NCBI GenBank assembly: GCA_044228045.1
Contig: JBGAVQ010000057.1
Coordinates: 1 to 23,383 of the forward strand
Reading direction: 5' to 3'
From: JAXLVB01 sp044228045
Lineage (GTDB): Bacteria; Bacteroidota; Bacteroidia; Cytophagales; Spirosomataceae
DNA length: 23,383 bases
A program made the translations under genes and the position numbers. Of this stretch, positions 1 to 8,727 are shown piece by piece (position 1 is the first letter of the stretch; each line of letters opens with the position of its first letter). The notes beneath the pieces were generated by a model. The model did not search any database. It was not told the DNA's origin and saw nothing but the letters and a program-made list of their open reading frames with translations.

Positions 1-4
1 GTTT

Positions 5-232
5 TTAATTTTTTGGAAATGCTGTGTATATAAGAAATGCACCTGAAACAAGAGCAATAAATGCACTTAAAACAAGCATGACTTTGGTTTTAGATGACAT
101 TCTGTTAGCATGTACAACTTGCTGATTTTGGAATGCCGACTTAATGCAATAATATCCAACAAACAAAAAAATTGTTCCGAAAGCAGCACAGTAATTTGCG
201 GTACTGAAATACAGATTTAAGTTTATTAACAT
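5..232 (-). CDS. Small two-helix membrane protein, unknown function
   Basis: A 75-residue protein with ATG at 232. Two hydrophobic stretches, about residues 12-32 and 50-69, flank a short polar loop containing NRMSSKTK, so an inner-membrane hairpin is likely. I recognise no catalytic or binding motif and cannot name a family. It lies on the same strand as the two genes to its right but is separated from the nearest by about 150 bases, so co-transcription is not established. The length, hydropathy pattern and absence of an overlapping better frame favour a real gene. Confidence 0.55.
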   Translation of the reverse strand: MLINLNLYFSTANYCAAFGTIFLFVGYYCIKSAFQNQQVVHANRMSSKTKVMLVLSAFIALVSGAFLIYTAFPKN

Positions 233-382
233 ATATGATAGTAGCTAAAAGCTATTGGTAAATAGCTGGATTCCTGTCAATTAAAAATGACTAAGTCAGG
301 TGGCAGTTTTAAGTAAACAGTTTACAAAAGAATAATATCACCCTAATCCGATTGCATACCTAAGAGAAACACGACCCATTAT

Positions 383-1261
383 TTATTTTAGTTGGGATAA
401 ATATTTGTTTATGTCCTCAACAACAAAATCATCCGAATAAGGCAAAAACTGTTTCAGCATAGCTGTATGCCCTTGCCCAAATATAACCAAAACTCTTTGG
501 CCTTTTTGGTTTTGGGTGAGCTTCATTATGTGATGTAAAATAAATAGGTTTCTTTTATACCAACTCGTGACTCCGTCTGCACCGGGTTGCTGATTGCCCT
601 TACCTACGGGTAGTAAATATTTATAATACAACCCAACATTCAGTTTATCAAATTCAGGGCTATTCATTTTTGCTAAAACCTGACCAATTGTATATTTTGT
701 AAGCCATTGATTGATTTCGTTTATAACTTTATTACCAGTTTGTGTCAACTGTTCCAGCAAATAGGCATATTCATTGGCAAGTTCTCCTGGATTAAAATCC
801 AGCTGTATAGCTGGAACATCAACCGCATAAATATGCTGATGCCCCAACCTTTTTGCCAAACGAAAACCAATTTGCTCCCTTTCGGACGCAGCCAATGAAT
901 AGTCTCCTTTTAGATAACGCTGATATTTTTTATCAGCGGCAGAATCTGCTACATTAAACTCGAGAGCAATATGCGTTGGCTGGTATTTGGCTAGCATAGC
1001 AACCAACTGCTCTATTTCTTTTTGCCGTTTTGCATCCAAAACATTGTCACTTTTTACATTAAACTGGTCTTGGTTGGGGTTATCAAAATGATAAGTACCC
1101 AACAAGGCGATGGTGTTTTTGGGGGAATCTGGGAAAAAGCTCTCCTTTGAAGTCTTTTTAGTGGATGAATTCATCGAAAGCTTGTTGGCTACTTTGCCGT
1201 CAATCTTTTGGGCAAATGAGTTGCCCATGACGAGTAGTAAAAAGGGAATAACAAATTTCAT
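383..1261 (-). CDS. DUF5694 domain protein (TraB/GumN-like), secreted
   Basis: A 292-residue protein starting with a signal peptide (MKFVIPFLLLVMGNSFAQ). The mature part begins a compact domain at IALLGTYHFDNP (residues 51-62), has an ALEF glutamate motif near residue 100, and ends with FGQGHTAMLKQ near residue 265. The GTYHF, glutamate and GxGH order is the pattern of DUF5694, a relative of the TraB/Tiki/GumN metal-dependent protease-like superfamily. The fold assignment rests on recalled motifs, and the substrate is unknown. It would act in the periplasm or at the envelope. The gene follows the 185-residue secreted protein after 67 bases on the same strand, so the two may be co-transcribed. 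Length is normal and no key residue appears missing. Confidence 0.8.
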   Translation of the reverse strand: MKFVIPFLLLVMGNSFAQKIDGKVANKLSMNSSTKKTSKESFFPDSPKNTIALLGTYHFDNPNQDQFNVKSDNVLDAKRQKEIEQLVAMLAKYQPTHIALEFNVADSAADKKYQRYLKGDYSLAASEREQIGFRLAKRLGHQHIYAVDVPAIQLDFNPGELANEYAYLLEQLTQTGNKVINEINQWLTKYTIGQVLAKMNSPEFDKLNVGLYYKYLLPVGKGNQQPGADGVTSWYKRNLFILHHIMKLTQNQKGQRVLVIFGQGHTAMLKQFLPYSDDFVVEDINKYLSQLK

Positions 1262-1328
1262 GGTGTTTATTCTTATTGATTTAAAATTTAGACAGTATCA
1301 TTGACAAGCTTGTAAAGCCGCTCAGCCG

Positions 1329-1865
1329 TCAGGCTTCCACTTTCACCCTCATAATAAGTTCGTTTACACTGCCTTTTTCGACATACAATACGCCACGTTT
1401 GCCATTGGCTAATTGAAAAACGAAACTATGATAGTTGATGCTGCCCGTGTGGTTGTTGGCTACAACTGCATAAAAAGAAAAACTGTTGTTGCCGAAATGA
1501 CCAGCCATTCGTTTAAGGTCGGCACTGGTTTTGCACTTGTTCCATTCATCTTTGCCCCAACTAATGGCGTTGATGCCCGTTTGTGTGCCCTGCACTTTTT
1601 CTGGCACAATGCTACTTTTACCACTCATGTTGTACAATTCTTTCAAGGTATCCTGCCCAGAAACAGAAAGCGCATACATGAAGTCTATGTGGTTTTTATT
1701 GGCTATTTTATCGCTTTCGGCATAAACAGCCTGATTGATAATACTGATAAATGCTTTTCCTTTTGACACATCAGGCTGCACAGTGAGCGAAAAAGTTGTA
1801 AGCTCTTGTGCCTGTGCTATAAATGATGCCGTTGTCAATAAAATGCTGAACAATGCTTTTTTCAT
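1329..1865 (-). CDS. Secreted protein of unknown function
   Basis: The frame opens at 1886, but ATG 1865 is the better start because it begins directly with a signal peptide (MKKALFSILLTTASFIAQAQ) and follows an A-rich leader. The 178-residue product is therefore exported. The mature part is rich in beta-strand-like alternation and contains conserved-looking stretches such as NHIDFMYALSVSG, GINAISWGKDEW and FGNNSFSFYAVV. I do not recognise a family or catalytic residues. It lies 67 bases upstream of the DUF5694 gene on the same strand and may share a transcript with it. Confidence 0.6.
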   Translation of the reverse strand: MKKALFSILLTTASFIAQAQELTTFSLTVQPDVSKGKAFISIINQAVYAESDKIANKNHIDFMYALSVSGQDTLKELYNMSGKSSIVPEKVQGTQTGINAISWGKDEWNKCKTSADLKRMAGHFGNNSFSFYAVVANNHTGSINYHSFVFQLANGKRGVLYVEKGSVNELIMRVKVEA

Positions 1866-1886
1866 GTTTTGATTTTTATTCAGCAA

Positions 1887-2285
1887 TATTTGATGGTAAA
1901 TGTTGGTCTATAAAATTTTTAAAGTTGAGGCGTAGTTTTTGGGCATTAAAGTGTCTATAATAATTGCTGAAATGATTTTTGTCTTTAGTGATTTACAGAG
2001 TTGAAATTGCAAAATTTGGTTATAAACAAACTGTTGCCTGTCGGAACTGATCAAGCCAATTGTAGCTATACAAAGTGACCTAACTATCCATAAAAGATAT
2101 TAAAAATTGTGCTACTTCTCTATTTTCTGAGGGAATCTTGATTTGCATTAAACGGCCTACTACCTTTTTTACTACACTTCAAAGGGGTTTTGCTGCATTT
2201 CAGGATTGTTTTCTTTTTGAACATACCAATCGGATTTAATATTGTTCGACAATTTTACAATCAGGGTAACCACGCCAAATTCAAC
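1887..2285. other. Gene-free divergent intergenic stretch
   Basis: About 400 bases between the minus-strand secreted protein and the plus-strand pair, so it should contain divergent promoters. I looked for the Bacteroidota -7 motif TAnnTTTG in both directions and found no convincing copy with a matching TTG upstream. No tRNA, repeat array or strong hairpin was seen. An upstream extension of the next plus-strand frame to 2190 is open, but it is hydrophobic and unlike coding sequence of the neighbours, so I treat it as untranslated. Confidence 0.4.
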
Positions 2286-2642
2286 ATGAGCTGGAATCTG
2301 CTAACAATGATCAATAAATTATGGAAGAAAACCATATTTGTCCAGTTTGAAGAAACTGGCAAAGAAGGCGCTGTTATCTACCATGAAGGACTTAAGTTTT
2401 TTAGGTTTTATATGGAGTTTGGCGGCAAGGACGTTGCTTTTATTCTTACAATCCCTTCCACCAATCAATGGAAACGGGACACGGGCTTTTCGGTAGAAAA
2501 ACGGACAGAAATTTTAAACTATGTGGCAGAGCAAACACATAAGCATAAGGCACCCAATTGTGCTTACAAAATTAATGAGTCAGAAATTTTGTTTATAAGC
2601 AAACCAAATCGGTTAAATAATATTACTTCATCTGAATACTAA
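2286..2642 (+). CDS. Hypothetical protein, unknown function
   Basis: A 118-residue product from ATG 2286 (MSWNLLTMINKLWKK). The frame is open back to 2190, but the extra 32 residues are atypical, and ATG 2307 is another possible start. The protein mixes charged and aromatic residues, has no signal peptide and is probably cytoplasmic. Segments such as VIYHEGLKFFRFYMEFGGKD and GFSVEKRTEILNYVAEQT suggest a small alpha/beta domain. I do not recognise the family. It precedes a DKNYY lipoprotein by 40 bases on the same strand and may form a two-gene unit with it. Confidence 0.55.
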   Translation: MSWNLLTMINKLWKKTIFVQFEETGKEGAVIYHEGLKFFRFYMEFGGKDVAFILTIPSTNQWKRDTGFSVEKRTEILNYVAEQTHKHKAPNCAYKINESEILFISKPNRLNNITSSEY

Positions 2643-2682
2643 ACAGGTGTGTACACACGATAGCAATAAAAACAATTAATAC

Positions 2683-3318
2683 ATGAAATGCTTTTCCATA
2701 CTCATTATTGCAGTTATCGCACTCTGTTTCCTACAAAGTTGTGAAATGGGGTACACCAGAAAAAATGGAGATTGGCACTGGGTTACCAACGATGAAAGTA
2801 ATGGCAAGCGTTCTATGGTAATTGCCGAAGCAGATGAAAAGAGCTTTATAGTACTTGAACGCCCACAATATGCCAAAGACAAAAACAATGTATATTTTGA
2901 AGGGCGCAAAGTAGAACATGCCAACCCTAATGAAGTTCAATTTATGGGAGATGAAAAATCGCTTTATTTTAAAGATAACAAACATGTATTCTTACAAAAT
3001 GAAATAATCGTGAATGCCGACCCGTCAACGTTCAGGGTAATAGAGTTCCCGTATTCAAAAGACAAAACAAACATTTATTGTGGTACACTCCCGATGATGT
3101 TGACAGCAACCGAAGTAGCTGCCTTCAAGGTTACCAATACCGACCAAATAATGAAGGGAACGATTTCTACCATGAAAGCAAAGCACTTTATAGAATTCAA
3201 TAAAGCCTATCAGTGGATAGACTCCCTGAATATAGCATACGTCATTACGGGTGATTGGGGTACAGCAGAAGCTGACGGAAAGAAGTTCAGGGGACTTTAC
3301 GAAGTAAAGACCAAGTAA
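2683..3318 (+). CDS. DKNYY-repeat family lipoprotein
   Basis: A 211-residue protein with a lipoprotein signal ending in the lipobox LQSC (Cys20), so it should be anchored in the envelope. The mature part holds DKNYY-type repeats: AKDKNNVYFEG near residue 65, a degenerate FKDNKHVFLQ near 98, and SKDKTNIYCG near 124. These repeats form short beta hairpins in a family of mostly uncharacterised Bacteroidota surface or periplasmic proteins. No enzymatic residues are evident. The last 60 residues (from about ISTMKAKHFIEF) look like a separate small domain. It converges with the end of the PUL; the 113-base gap between them contains only a weak 5-bp-stem hairpin near 3390-3412. Confidence 0.75.
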   Translation: MKCFSILIIAVIALCFLQSCEMGYTRKNGDWHWVTNDESNGKRSMVIAEADEKSFIVLERPQYAKDKNNVYFEGRKVEHANPNEVQFMGDEKSLYFKDNKHVFLQNEIIVNADPSTFRVIEFPYSKDKTNIYCGTLPMMLTATEVAAFKVTNTDQIMKGTISTMKAKHFIEFNKAYQWIDSLNIAYVITGDWGTAEADGKKFRGLYEVKTK

Positions 3319-3431
3319 AAAAATATCATAGAATCTCAAAGACAAGAACATGAGCGGTTTACATACTTGAATATCAACATTTTATCCTACTGCGACAGCC
3401 CTTTCGGCAGTTCTCAGCCTAAAACTATTTT

Positions 3432-6101
3432 TTACTTACCAAGCTGATGAATAGTCCCTTGTATAGACCCTGTCAACGGTTCGCCTTTGGTATTTTTGAT
3501 TTTGTAGTCAATCGTAATCACATCTACTTTTTCTAAATTTTCAATGCTTAATTTCAAGCTTTTACCTTCCACCTGCGATTGAGTTACTTTCAAAACCTTT
3601 TGGTTTAAGCGGTCTGAACCGTATTTTTTACTGCGTAACAATTGCCAAGTTTTCACTTCAAAATTGGACACATCAGATGCAATGTTTTGGTCTATTGGGG
3701 TGTCAAAATCAAGCACTATGCTTTTTTCAAGAATCTTCATTTTGACTGGAATTGGTATGGTTTTGCCCGTGTAGCGAACTCGATATAAACCACCACCACG
3801 CATCATTTGGTTGGTACCCCAAGCCGACATACCGCAGGCATACAGTTGCCCGTCGGTGGGATTAAACCTGCCCCGCATTACCCCCGTCAAAAATTTAATG
3901 CCAGGTAAATCAATCACAGCCCCTTGTTCTTGTCCGTTTACGGTTTCATTTAAAACATATTGGATTTTGCCGAACCCATACGAAAGACTCAAAAGCCCGC
4001 CATTCAAAGCGCCCCATTTGTTGCTTTCTATCCAAACCATTTCCGAAGGCGAACGGTCGTATTTCATATCCACCCACACCAAAGGCTGTTCCATCGCTGC
4101 CCTTGAAGAGTCTTTGGGCGGATTATAGCCCCACATATTGCCATAAAATTTCCCTACGCCTTTTACCCAGTTGATTCGGTTCATCGGATTCCAGTAGCCT
4201 TGTTGGTCGGTGACAATAAAACTACCGTCGGGGTTGATACAAACGCCATTGGCCGCCCTAAATCCAGTGGCAATTATATCCGTTTTTGAGCCATCGGCGC
4301 TTACTTTTAGGAGTGTGCCGTGTTGCGGGATAAGGGCCTCACGGGCGTGTCTGCCGCTTTTGGCATAGTAAAAATTGCCTTCTTTGTCGGTTTGAAGTCC
4401 CATCGCAAATTCGTGAAAATGGTCAGTTACCTGATGGTCGTGATTGAAACTCTCGTAGAAATCGGTTTCCATATCGCCATTCAAATCTCTGAGCAATACC
4501 AGTTGATCTCTACAAGTAACGTATATTTTTTCATCCACTATTTTGATGCCCAAAGGCTGAAAAAGCCCCGAGCCAATTCGTTGCCAAGTCAATACACCGT
4601 CGAGGTTGAGTAGCCCTTTTATGAGCCAAATATCCCCGTCAGTAGCGCAAGCAGCGGCCACATTGGCATCTTTAAAAAAATCAATACCACTCAATTTCAT
4701 TCGACAAGCCCACGGGTTCTCAAAAGGCGGGGTCAGTTGATCTACGGCAAATGGCCCCTCTTCTTTGCCCTTTGTTACGAATGTTTTTACAATTTCGGGA
4801 TAATGAGCACGCCCAGTCCCCAAAGTATATTTAACCAATGATTCGGGGGCTGTTAGGTCTTTTTCAGAAAAATCAGTCCCTTTTTCACTAATCACCAACG
4901 TGATTTTTACTTCTTCTTTGGCATTGATATTGACAAAAAATTGCCCGTTTTCTTCTACCAATGTAGCCCTATTTCCCAATACACTAACCTTAGCAGAGGA
5001 ATTGGCCACTCTCATTTTCAAAATAGCATTTGAAGGTGAAATATTGAGCGTTCGGGTAAAAACTGACGTGCCAATAAATCCAAATTTTTCTAAAACGGCC
5101 GATTCGCCCACGGTATATGAAATGATGACTTGGTCTTCAAAATGATACAGCCCTTTGTAATTTGCCCAAGATTTAGGCAATGGGCCAAAGGCCCTCCCAT
5201 CACGGGCTACAAAGCGAGGGTCGTCAAATTTCCCCGTGGTTGGATTGGCCCAGCCAGGGCCTACGGGTGTTTCAAAATGCAGTTTACCGATGGTGCGGGG
5301 GTAGGTTTCGTGTTTGTCGTTTAACAATATGGCGTTCCAATCTATAAAACCCTCGCCTGTGTATGCCCCCGCTACTCGCATGAGGTCATGGTCAAAAATC
5401 ATCCAAGCTTTTCCTTTTGATACGCCACCTGCGCCTTTGTCCAAACGCACTGCAATACCCTTGTAGGCAAAATTATTTTTTGAGTAGTTTTCGTCTTTGA
5501 AAGGCGACGGTCCAGGAGAATGATAGCGTGGAATACCCGTTTTTTCGTCGGCCAGTTCGTAAGTGTTAATGAGAAAATTGCCATAATCCATATCAGCCCA
5601 CGGTTGATAAGGTTTGGGTGCAGGTCCCCTTGATTTGCCTTTTGGGAGTGTGGCGAGGTATTCGGGCGTAACTTTCGAGAGTTTTACAGCTTTGTTTTTT
5701 GATATAAATTCTTCCTGAATGTAGTGAATAACATCGTATTTTTCTTGGGGACTTAGCACCACTTGTGGTGGCATAGAACCGTAGCCCCTGGTGATGGTCT
5801 GGTACATGGAAAAAGCATCATGGCCTGCTTTGAAAGGCTCTGCCCAAAATTTCAATGATAGAGGAATAGAACCTTCGTTTTGTTCATTTCCGTGGCAAGT
5901 AATGCAGGTAGCGTTGTAGATTCGTTCGCCTCGCACATAGGCATCATCATTAAAATCTCGTATAAAGCCCGCATGGTCTAAGCCTTTCTCAGTGGCAGGG
6001 AGGTCTTTTGAAGAAAGATTGTAAACGATGTTGTTGCTTGTTTTGCAATTGATTAGTGTCAATACAAGCCCAAATAAAAGGTAGAAATGGTTCTTTTTCA
6101 T
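3432..6101 (-). CDS. Cytochrome c / DUF6797 / beta-propeller lipoprotein
   Basis: An 889-residue envelope lipoprotein with signal and lipobox ending LINC (Cys19). A mono-haem cytochrome c domain spans about residues 52-135, with the haem site CITCH (66-70) and a probable axial methionine in GYGSMPPQ (Met110). A DUF6797-like domain follows at about 165-340 (WMIFDHDLMRVAGAYTG, GPLPKSWANYKGLYHF). A six-bladed, glucose/sorbosone-dehydrogenase-like propeller occupies about 440-760 (FQPLGIKIVDEKIYV, TGFRAANGVCINPDGSF), with a beta-rich tail. It likely passes electrons or oxidises a sugar at the outer membrane or periplasm, but the substrate is unknown. It is the last gene of the locus, 18 bases after the LamG gene. 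The haem motif is certain; the propeller chemistry is inferred. Confidence 0.85.
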   Translation of the reverse strand: MKKNHFYLLFGLVLTLINCKTSNNIVYNLSSKDLPATEKGLDHAGFIRDFNDDAYVRGERIYNATCITCHGNEQNEGSIPLSLKFWAEPFKAGHDAFSMYQTITRGYGSMPPQVVLSPQEKYDVIHYIQEEFISKNKAVKLSKVTPEYLATLPKGKSRGPAPKPYQPWADMDYGNFLINTYELADEKTGIPRYHSPGPSPFKDENYSKNNFAYKGIAVRLDKGAGGVSKGKAWMIFDHDLMRVAGAYTGEGFIDWNAILLNDKHETYPRTIGKLHFETPVGPGWANPTTGKFDDPRFVARDGRAFGPLPKSWANYKGLYHFEDQVIISYTVGESAVLEKFGFIGTSVFTRTLNISPSNAILKMRVANSSAKVSVLGNRATLVEENGQFFVNINAKEEVKITLVISEKGTDFSEKDLTAPESLVKYTLGTGRAHYPEIVKTFVTKGKEEGPFAVDQLTPPFENPWACRMKLSGIDFFKDANVAAACATDGDIWLIKGLLNLDGVLTWQRIGSGLFQPLGIKIVDEKIYVTCRDQLVLLRDLNGDMETDFYESFNHDHQVTDHFHEFAMGLQTDKEGNFYYAKSGRHAREALIPQHGTLLKVSADGSKTDIIATGFRAANGVCINPDGSFIVTDQQGYWNPMNRINWVKGVGKFYGNMWGYNPPKDSSRAAMEQPLVWVDMKYDRSPSEMVWIESNKWGALNGGLLSLSYGFGKIQYVLNETVNGQEQGAVIDLPGIKFLTGVMRGRFNPTDGQLYACGMSAWGTNQMMRGGGLYRVRYTGKTIPIPVKMKILEKSIVLDFDTPIDQNIASDVSNFEVKTWQLLRSKKYGSDRLNQKVLKVTQSQVEGKSLKLSIENLEKVDVITIDYKIKNTKGEPLTGSIQGTIHQLGK

Positions 6102-6119
6102 CGCTATTCAGGTTAGAAA

Positions 6120-6974
6120 TTAATTTTTGAAACGAAACACCTTCATTTGTTTTTCGGTGAGTGCTCTGTCAAAAACAGCCAACCCGCCCATTTGTCCTTT
6201 GAAAAAATTGCCCATTCCTCTTTTCAAAAGTACAGCCCCGACGGTAAAATCAGAGCCGTTGGCACCCATACCGTACGGAAAATAGTAGGGATTTTTGGAT
6301 TGAACCAAGCCCTCTGGATAGCCTTCATAGCCCTTGGTATTGTTGATAAGTTCGGGTTCACGTTCCTCAAAAATACCGTTGAAATACGATTTAATATTTT
6401 TACCATCATAGGTAAACGCCACACAAACCCACTCATTGACAGGCACTTGCTGTTTACTTGCCGAGTAGTCTATTGAGTAAGGAAAGGGCGGCGTGGGTTT
6501 TCCCGTTTGCGAGATGTGTCCGCAGACTTGGTTTTTGCCGTTGTAATGCGGCAACGATATAAACAGTCCGTATTGGCGTTTTCCGCCGTCTTGGTACTCG
6601 TTCCACATTCCGCCCACAAAACCCGTTTGTTCGCCCGTCCATTTTAGCCAAGCCACTACCGTAACCCCTTGATTGGGTCCATAAATGTTCAACGCTCCCG
6701 TTTGTGCATTGGACAATGACAAAAAACTACTACCGCCAAACACCGCAGAATACCCCGACAAAGGGCCGTCGTTGATGCGTTGGATGCTGCCATTGATCTC
6801 TTTTAAGGGAAAATCACCTTTGCCAATGGCTTTTCTATCTTGGCCCTCAGGTTCTTTAAAATCCCAAAGTGCCACCAACCCCTTTATGGCACTTATTTTT
6901 TCAACGCTTATTGATTTTTGAGCAAACGAACAGGGGTTTGTTAAGAACAGAGATACAAGAAGTAACTTATTCAT
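6120..6974 (-). CDS. Secreted LamG/concanavalin A-like lectin domain protein
   Basis: I chose ATG 6974 (MNKLLLVSLFLTNPCSFAQ) because it starts a clean signal peptide; the frame is open two codons further, to a TTG. The product is about 284 residues. After a short linker (IKGLVALWDFKEPEGQ) it forms a single LamG-type jelly roll: QGVTVVAWLKW near 105, NEWVCVAFTYDGKNIKSYFN near 190 and GQMGGLAVFDRALTEKQM at the end. These are signature strands of LamG laminin-G-like carbohydrate-binding domains. It has no catalytic motif, so a glycan-binding role in the periplasm or at the surface is likely. It starts 16 bases after the GH92 stop and is followed by the cytochrome c lipoprotein, consistent with one operon. 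Confidence 0.85.
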   Translation of the reverse strand: MNKLLLVSLFLTNPCSFAQKSISVEKISAIKGLVALWDFKEPEGQDRKAIGKGDFPLKEINGSIQRINDGPLSGYSAVFGGSSFLSLSNAQTGALNIYGPNQGVTVVAWLKWTGEQTGFVGGMWNEYQDGGKRQYGLFISLPHYNGKNQVCGHISQTGKPTPPFPYSIDYSASKQQVPVNEWVCVAFTYDGKNIKSYFNGIFEEREPELINNTKGYEGYPEGLVQSKNPYYFPYGMGANGSDFTVGAVLLKRGMGNFFKGQMGGLAVFDRALTEKQMKVFRFKN

Positions 6975-6990
6975 AATCAATGGTATTTTA

Positions 6991-8727
6991 TTACTTCATC
7001 GTCATCGAAGGCGGTGCTTGTTCGGGTTTACTACCCCATGTTTTATTGGGGTTTGCGCCCATGTTTAAGGTAAGTTTACCGCCTTTTACTAAGGTATCGT
7101 GCAAGAGCCACGGGCGGTCGAGGGGCTTACCGTTTAGGTTGGCTGATTGTATGTAGTAGTTTTTTGAGCCGTTGTTTTTGGCTTCAATCGTAAAGGTTTT
7201 TCCCGAATAATACTTGGGATTTAGATGAAAAGTAATTTTGTTGAAGGTTGGACTGCTGATTTCATAAAACGGCTCGGGCGATGTACCGCCATTCACAGAA
7301 AAAATGCCCGATTTCATCAATACGGCCAAACTCCCCATTAAACCTTGGTCTTCGTCGCCACTGTAACCGTAGTCGGGCGAGATACCACTATATACTTTTT
7401 CGACGACTTGTCTTGACCAATATTGCGTGAGCCAAGGCGCACCCGAATAATTGAACAAAAAGGCGGTTTGAATACTTGGCTGATTGCCATAATTGATATA
7501 CACTCGACGTAGTTTTTCCATCGTTTCTTTGTCGTGCGACTTGCCCGAAGTAAAATCATGTTTTTGGGCTTTTTCAAATGAGTCGTTTAGCTTGGCAGTA
7601 AATGCTTCACGACTTCCTATCAGCTTAATCAAGCCTTGCACATCGTGCGGCACAAACCATACATACTGAGCGGCCGTGCCTTCTTCCCAACCGTTATCGT
7701 AGCGTAAAATATCAACGGGTTCGGCCCATTTTCCATCGAGAGTTCTATTCCACATCCAACCAATATCGGCATTCCAAATGTTTTTGTAATTGGTAGCACG
7801 TTTCATAAACAACTCATAATCATCATTTTTGCCCAGTTTTTTGGCCATCTGCGCCAACGTATAATCTTGATAGGCGTATTCCAGAGTTTGAGTAGAACCG
7901 TCTTGGTGAAAGCCGTACCTGATATTGGTGAGCGGATGCGGCACGTAGCCTCGTTCTATGTAATATTCGATTCCCCCGCCCTTAAAAGTGTTATGTTCGT
8001 AGCCTGCTTTGCTCATCATACCGCCTGGAAAATGGTTTTTGCGCAAGCCCTCATAGGCTTTTTCAAGGTTAAAACCTTTAATGCCTTTCAGGTAAGCACT
8101 CACAATAAAAGGCGTAGTGGCTGCGCCCGTCATCACATAGGTATAATTACCCCCAGCGGGGCCACGAGGAATAAGCCCACCGTCTTGGTACATCATCACC
8201 ATCGAATTGACAAACGACTCGGTAACTTCGGGGTAAACCAAATGCCAAAGGGTGTTGATGGTCCATTGCGCCCCCCAAAACGAGTCGGAATTGTGGTGAT
8301 TGTACTTGGGCTTTCCTTGGGCATCCAACGGAATCTGTTTGATGAGGCGTTCGGGGCCAGTCATGTCGGAATATTTGCCGTTTACGTCTGAAATAATACG
8401 ACGACCCTGCAAAGCGTGCCACAAATCTGTGTAAAAACGGCTACGTTCTACTGCGTTACCGCCCTCTATATCAATGCGTTTGAGCCAGATGTTCCAGTCA
8501 GTGCGGCTGTCTTGTGTTGTTTTTTCAAAATCCCAATGCGGCAATTCGCTGTTTAGATTGAGCCTCGCCTGTGCTTCGCTGACGTACGAAATAGCCACTT
8601 TCATTTTACGGACTTCGCCTGCTTGCGCAACCAACGTGTCCACTCGCTCGCTCGATGGCTTCTTTACTTTCCAGTTGTCCTTTGCGCCAGCCTTTAAACG
8701 AGTCAAATGGAATAAATTGCGCCACAA
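6991..8727 (-). CDS. GH92 alpha-mannosidase, intact catalytic portion
   Basis: This continuous frame covers about 578 codons, the (alpha/alpha)6 catalytic domain of glycoside hydrolase family 92, exo-acting Ca2+-dependent alpha-mannosidases. Diagnostic segments in order are VAISYVSEAQARLNLN, HHNSDSFWGAQWTINTLWH, GSTQTLEYAYQDYTLAQ (family catalytic-acid glutamate), GNQPSIQTAFLFNYSGAPW and YGYSGDEDQGLMGS (family calcium/base acidic cluster). Family members run about 750-780 residues, so roughly 200 N-terminal residues are missing here. They are found in other frames just upstream (8728-9334). The nominal TTG at 8727 is only the edge of an open frame, not a start. Downstream, the LamG gene follows after 16 bases. 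Whether the gene makes protein depends on whether the upstream indels are real. Confidence 0.9.
   Translation of the reverse strand: MWRNLFHLTRLKAGAKDNWKVKKPSSERVDTLVAQAGEVRKMKVAISYVSEAQARLNLNSELPHWDFEKTTQDSRTDWNIWLKRIDIEGGNAVERSRFYTDLWHALQGRRIISDVNGKYSDMTGPERLIKQIPLDAQGKPKYNHHNSDSFWGAQWTINTLWHLVYPEVTESFVNSMVMMYQDGGLIPRGPAGGNYTYVMTGAATTPFIVSAYLKGIKGFNLEKAYEGLRKNHFPGGMMSKAGYEHNTFKGGGIEYYIERGYVPHPLTNIRYGFHQDGSTQTLEYAYQDYTLAQMAKKLGKNDDYELFMKRATNYKNIWNADIGWMWNRTLDGKWAEPVDILRYDNGWEEGTAAQYVWFVPHDVQGLIKLIGSREAFTAKLNDSFEKAQKHDFTSGKSHDKETMEKLRRVYINYGNQPSIQTAFLFNYSGAPWLTQYWSRQVVEKVYSGISPDYGYSGDEDQGLMGSLAVLMKSGIFSVNGGTSPEPFYEISSPTFNKITFHLNPKYYSGKTFTIEAKNNGSKNYYIQSANLNGKPLDRPWLLHDTLVKGGKLTLNMGANPNKTWGSKPEQAPPSMTMK

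Noticed and set aside
2190..2285. N-terminal extension of the small plus-strand gene
   Set aside because: The 32 extra residues are hydrophobic and of different composition; ATG 2286 gives a more protein-like start.
3385..3415. Hairpin between the convergent lipoprotein and cytochrome c genes
   Set aside because: Only a 5-bp stem (ACTGC/GCAGT) with a long loop and no T-run; too weak to call a terminator.
7867..8391. 174-codon plus-strand frame opposite GH92
   Set aside because: It is antisense to strongly conserved GH92 sequence, with no recognisable domain; a shadow of the GC-richer codon use.
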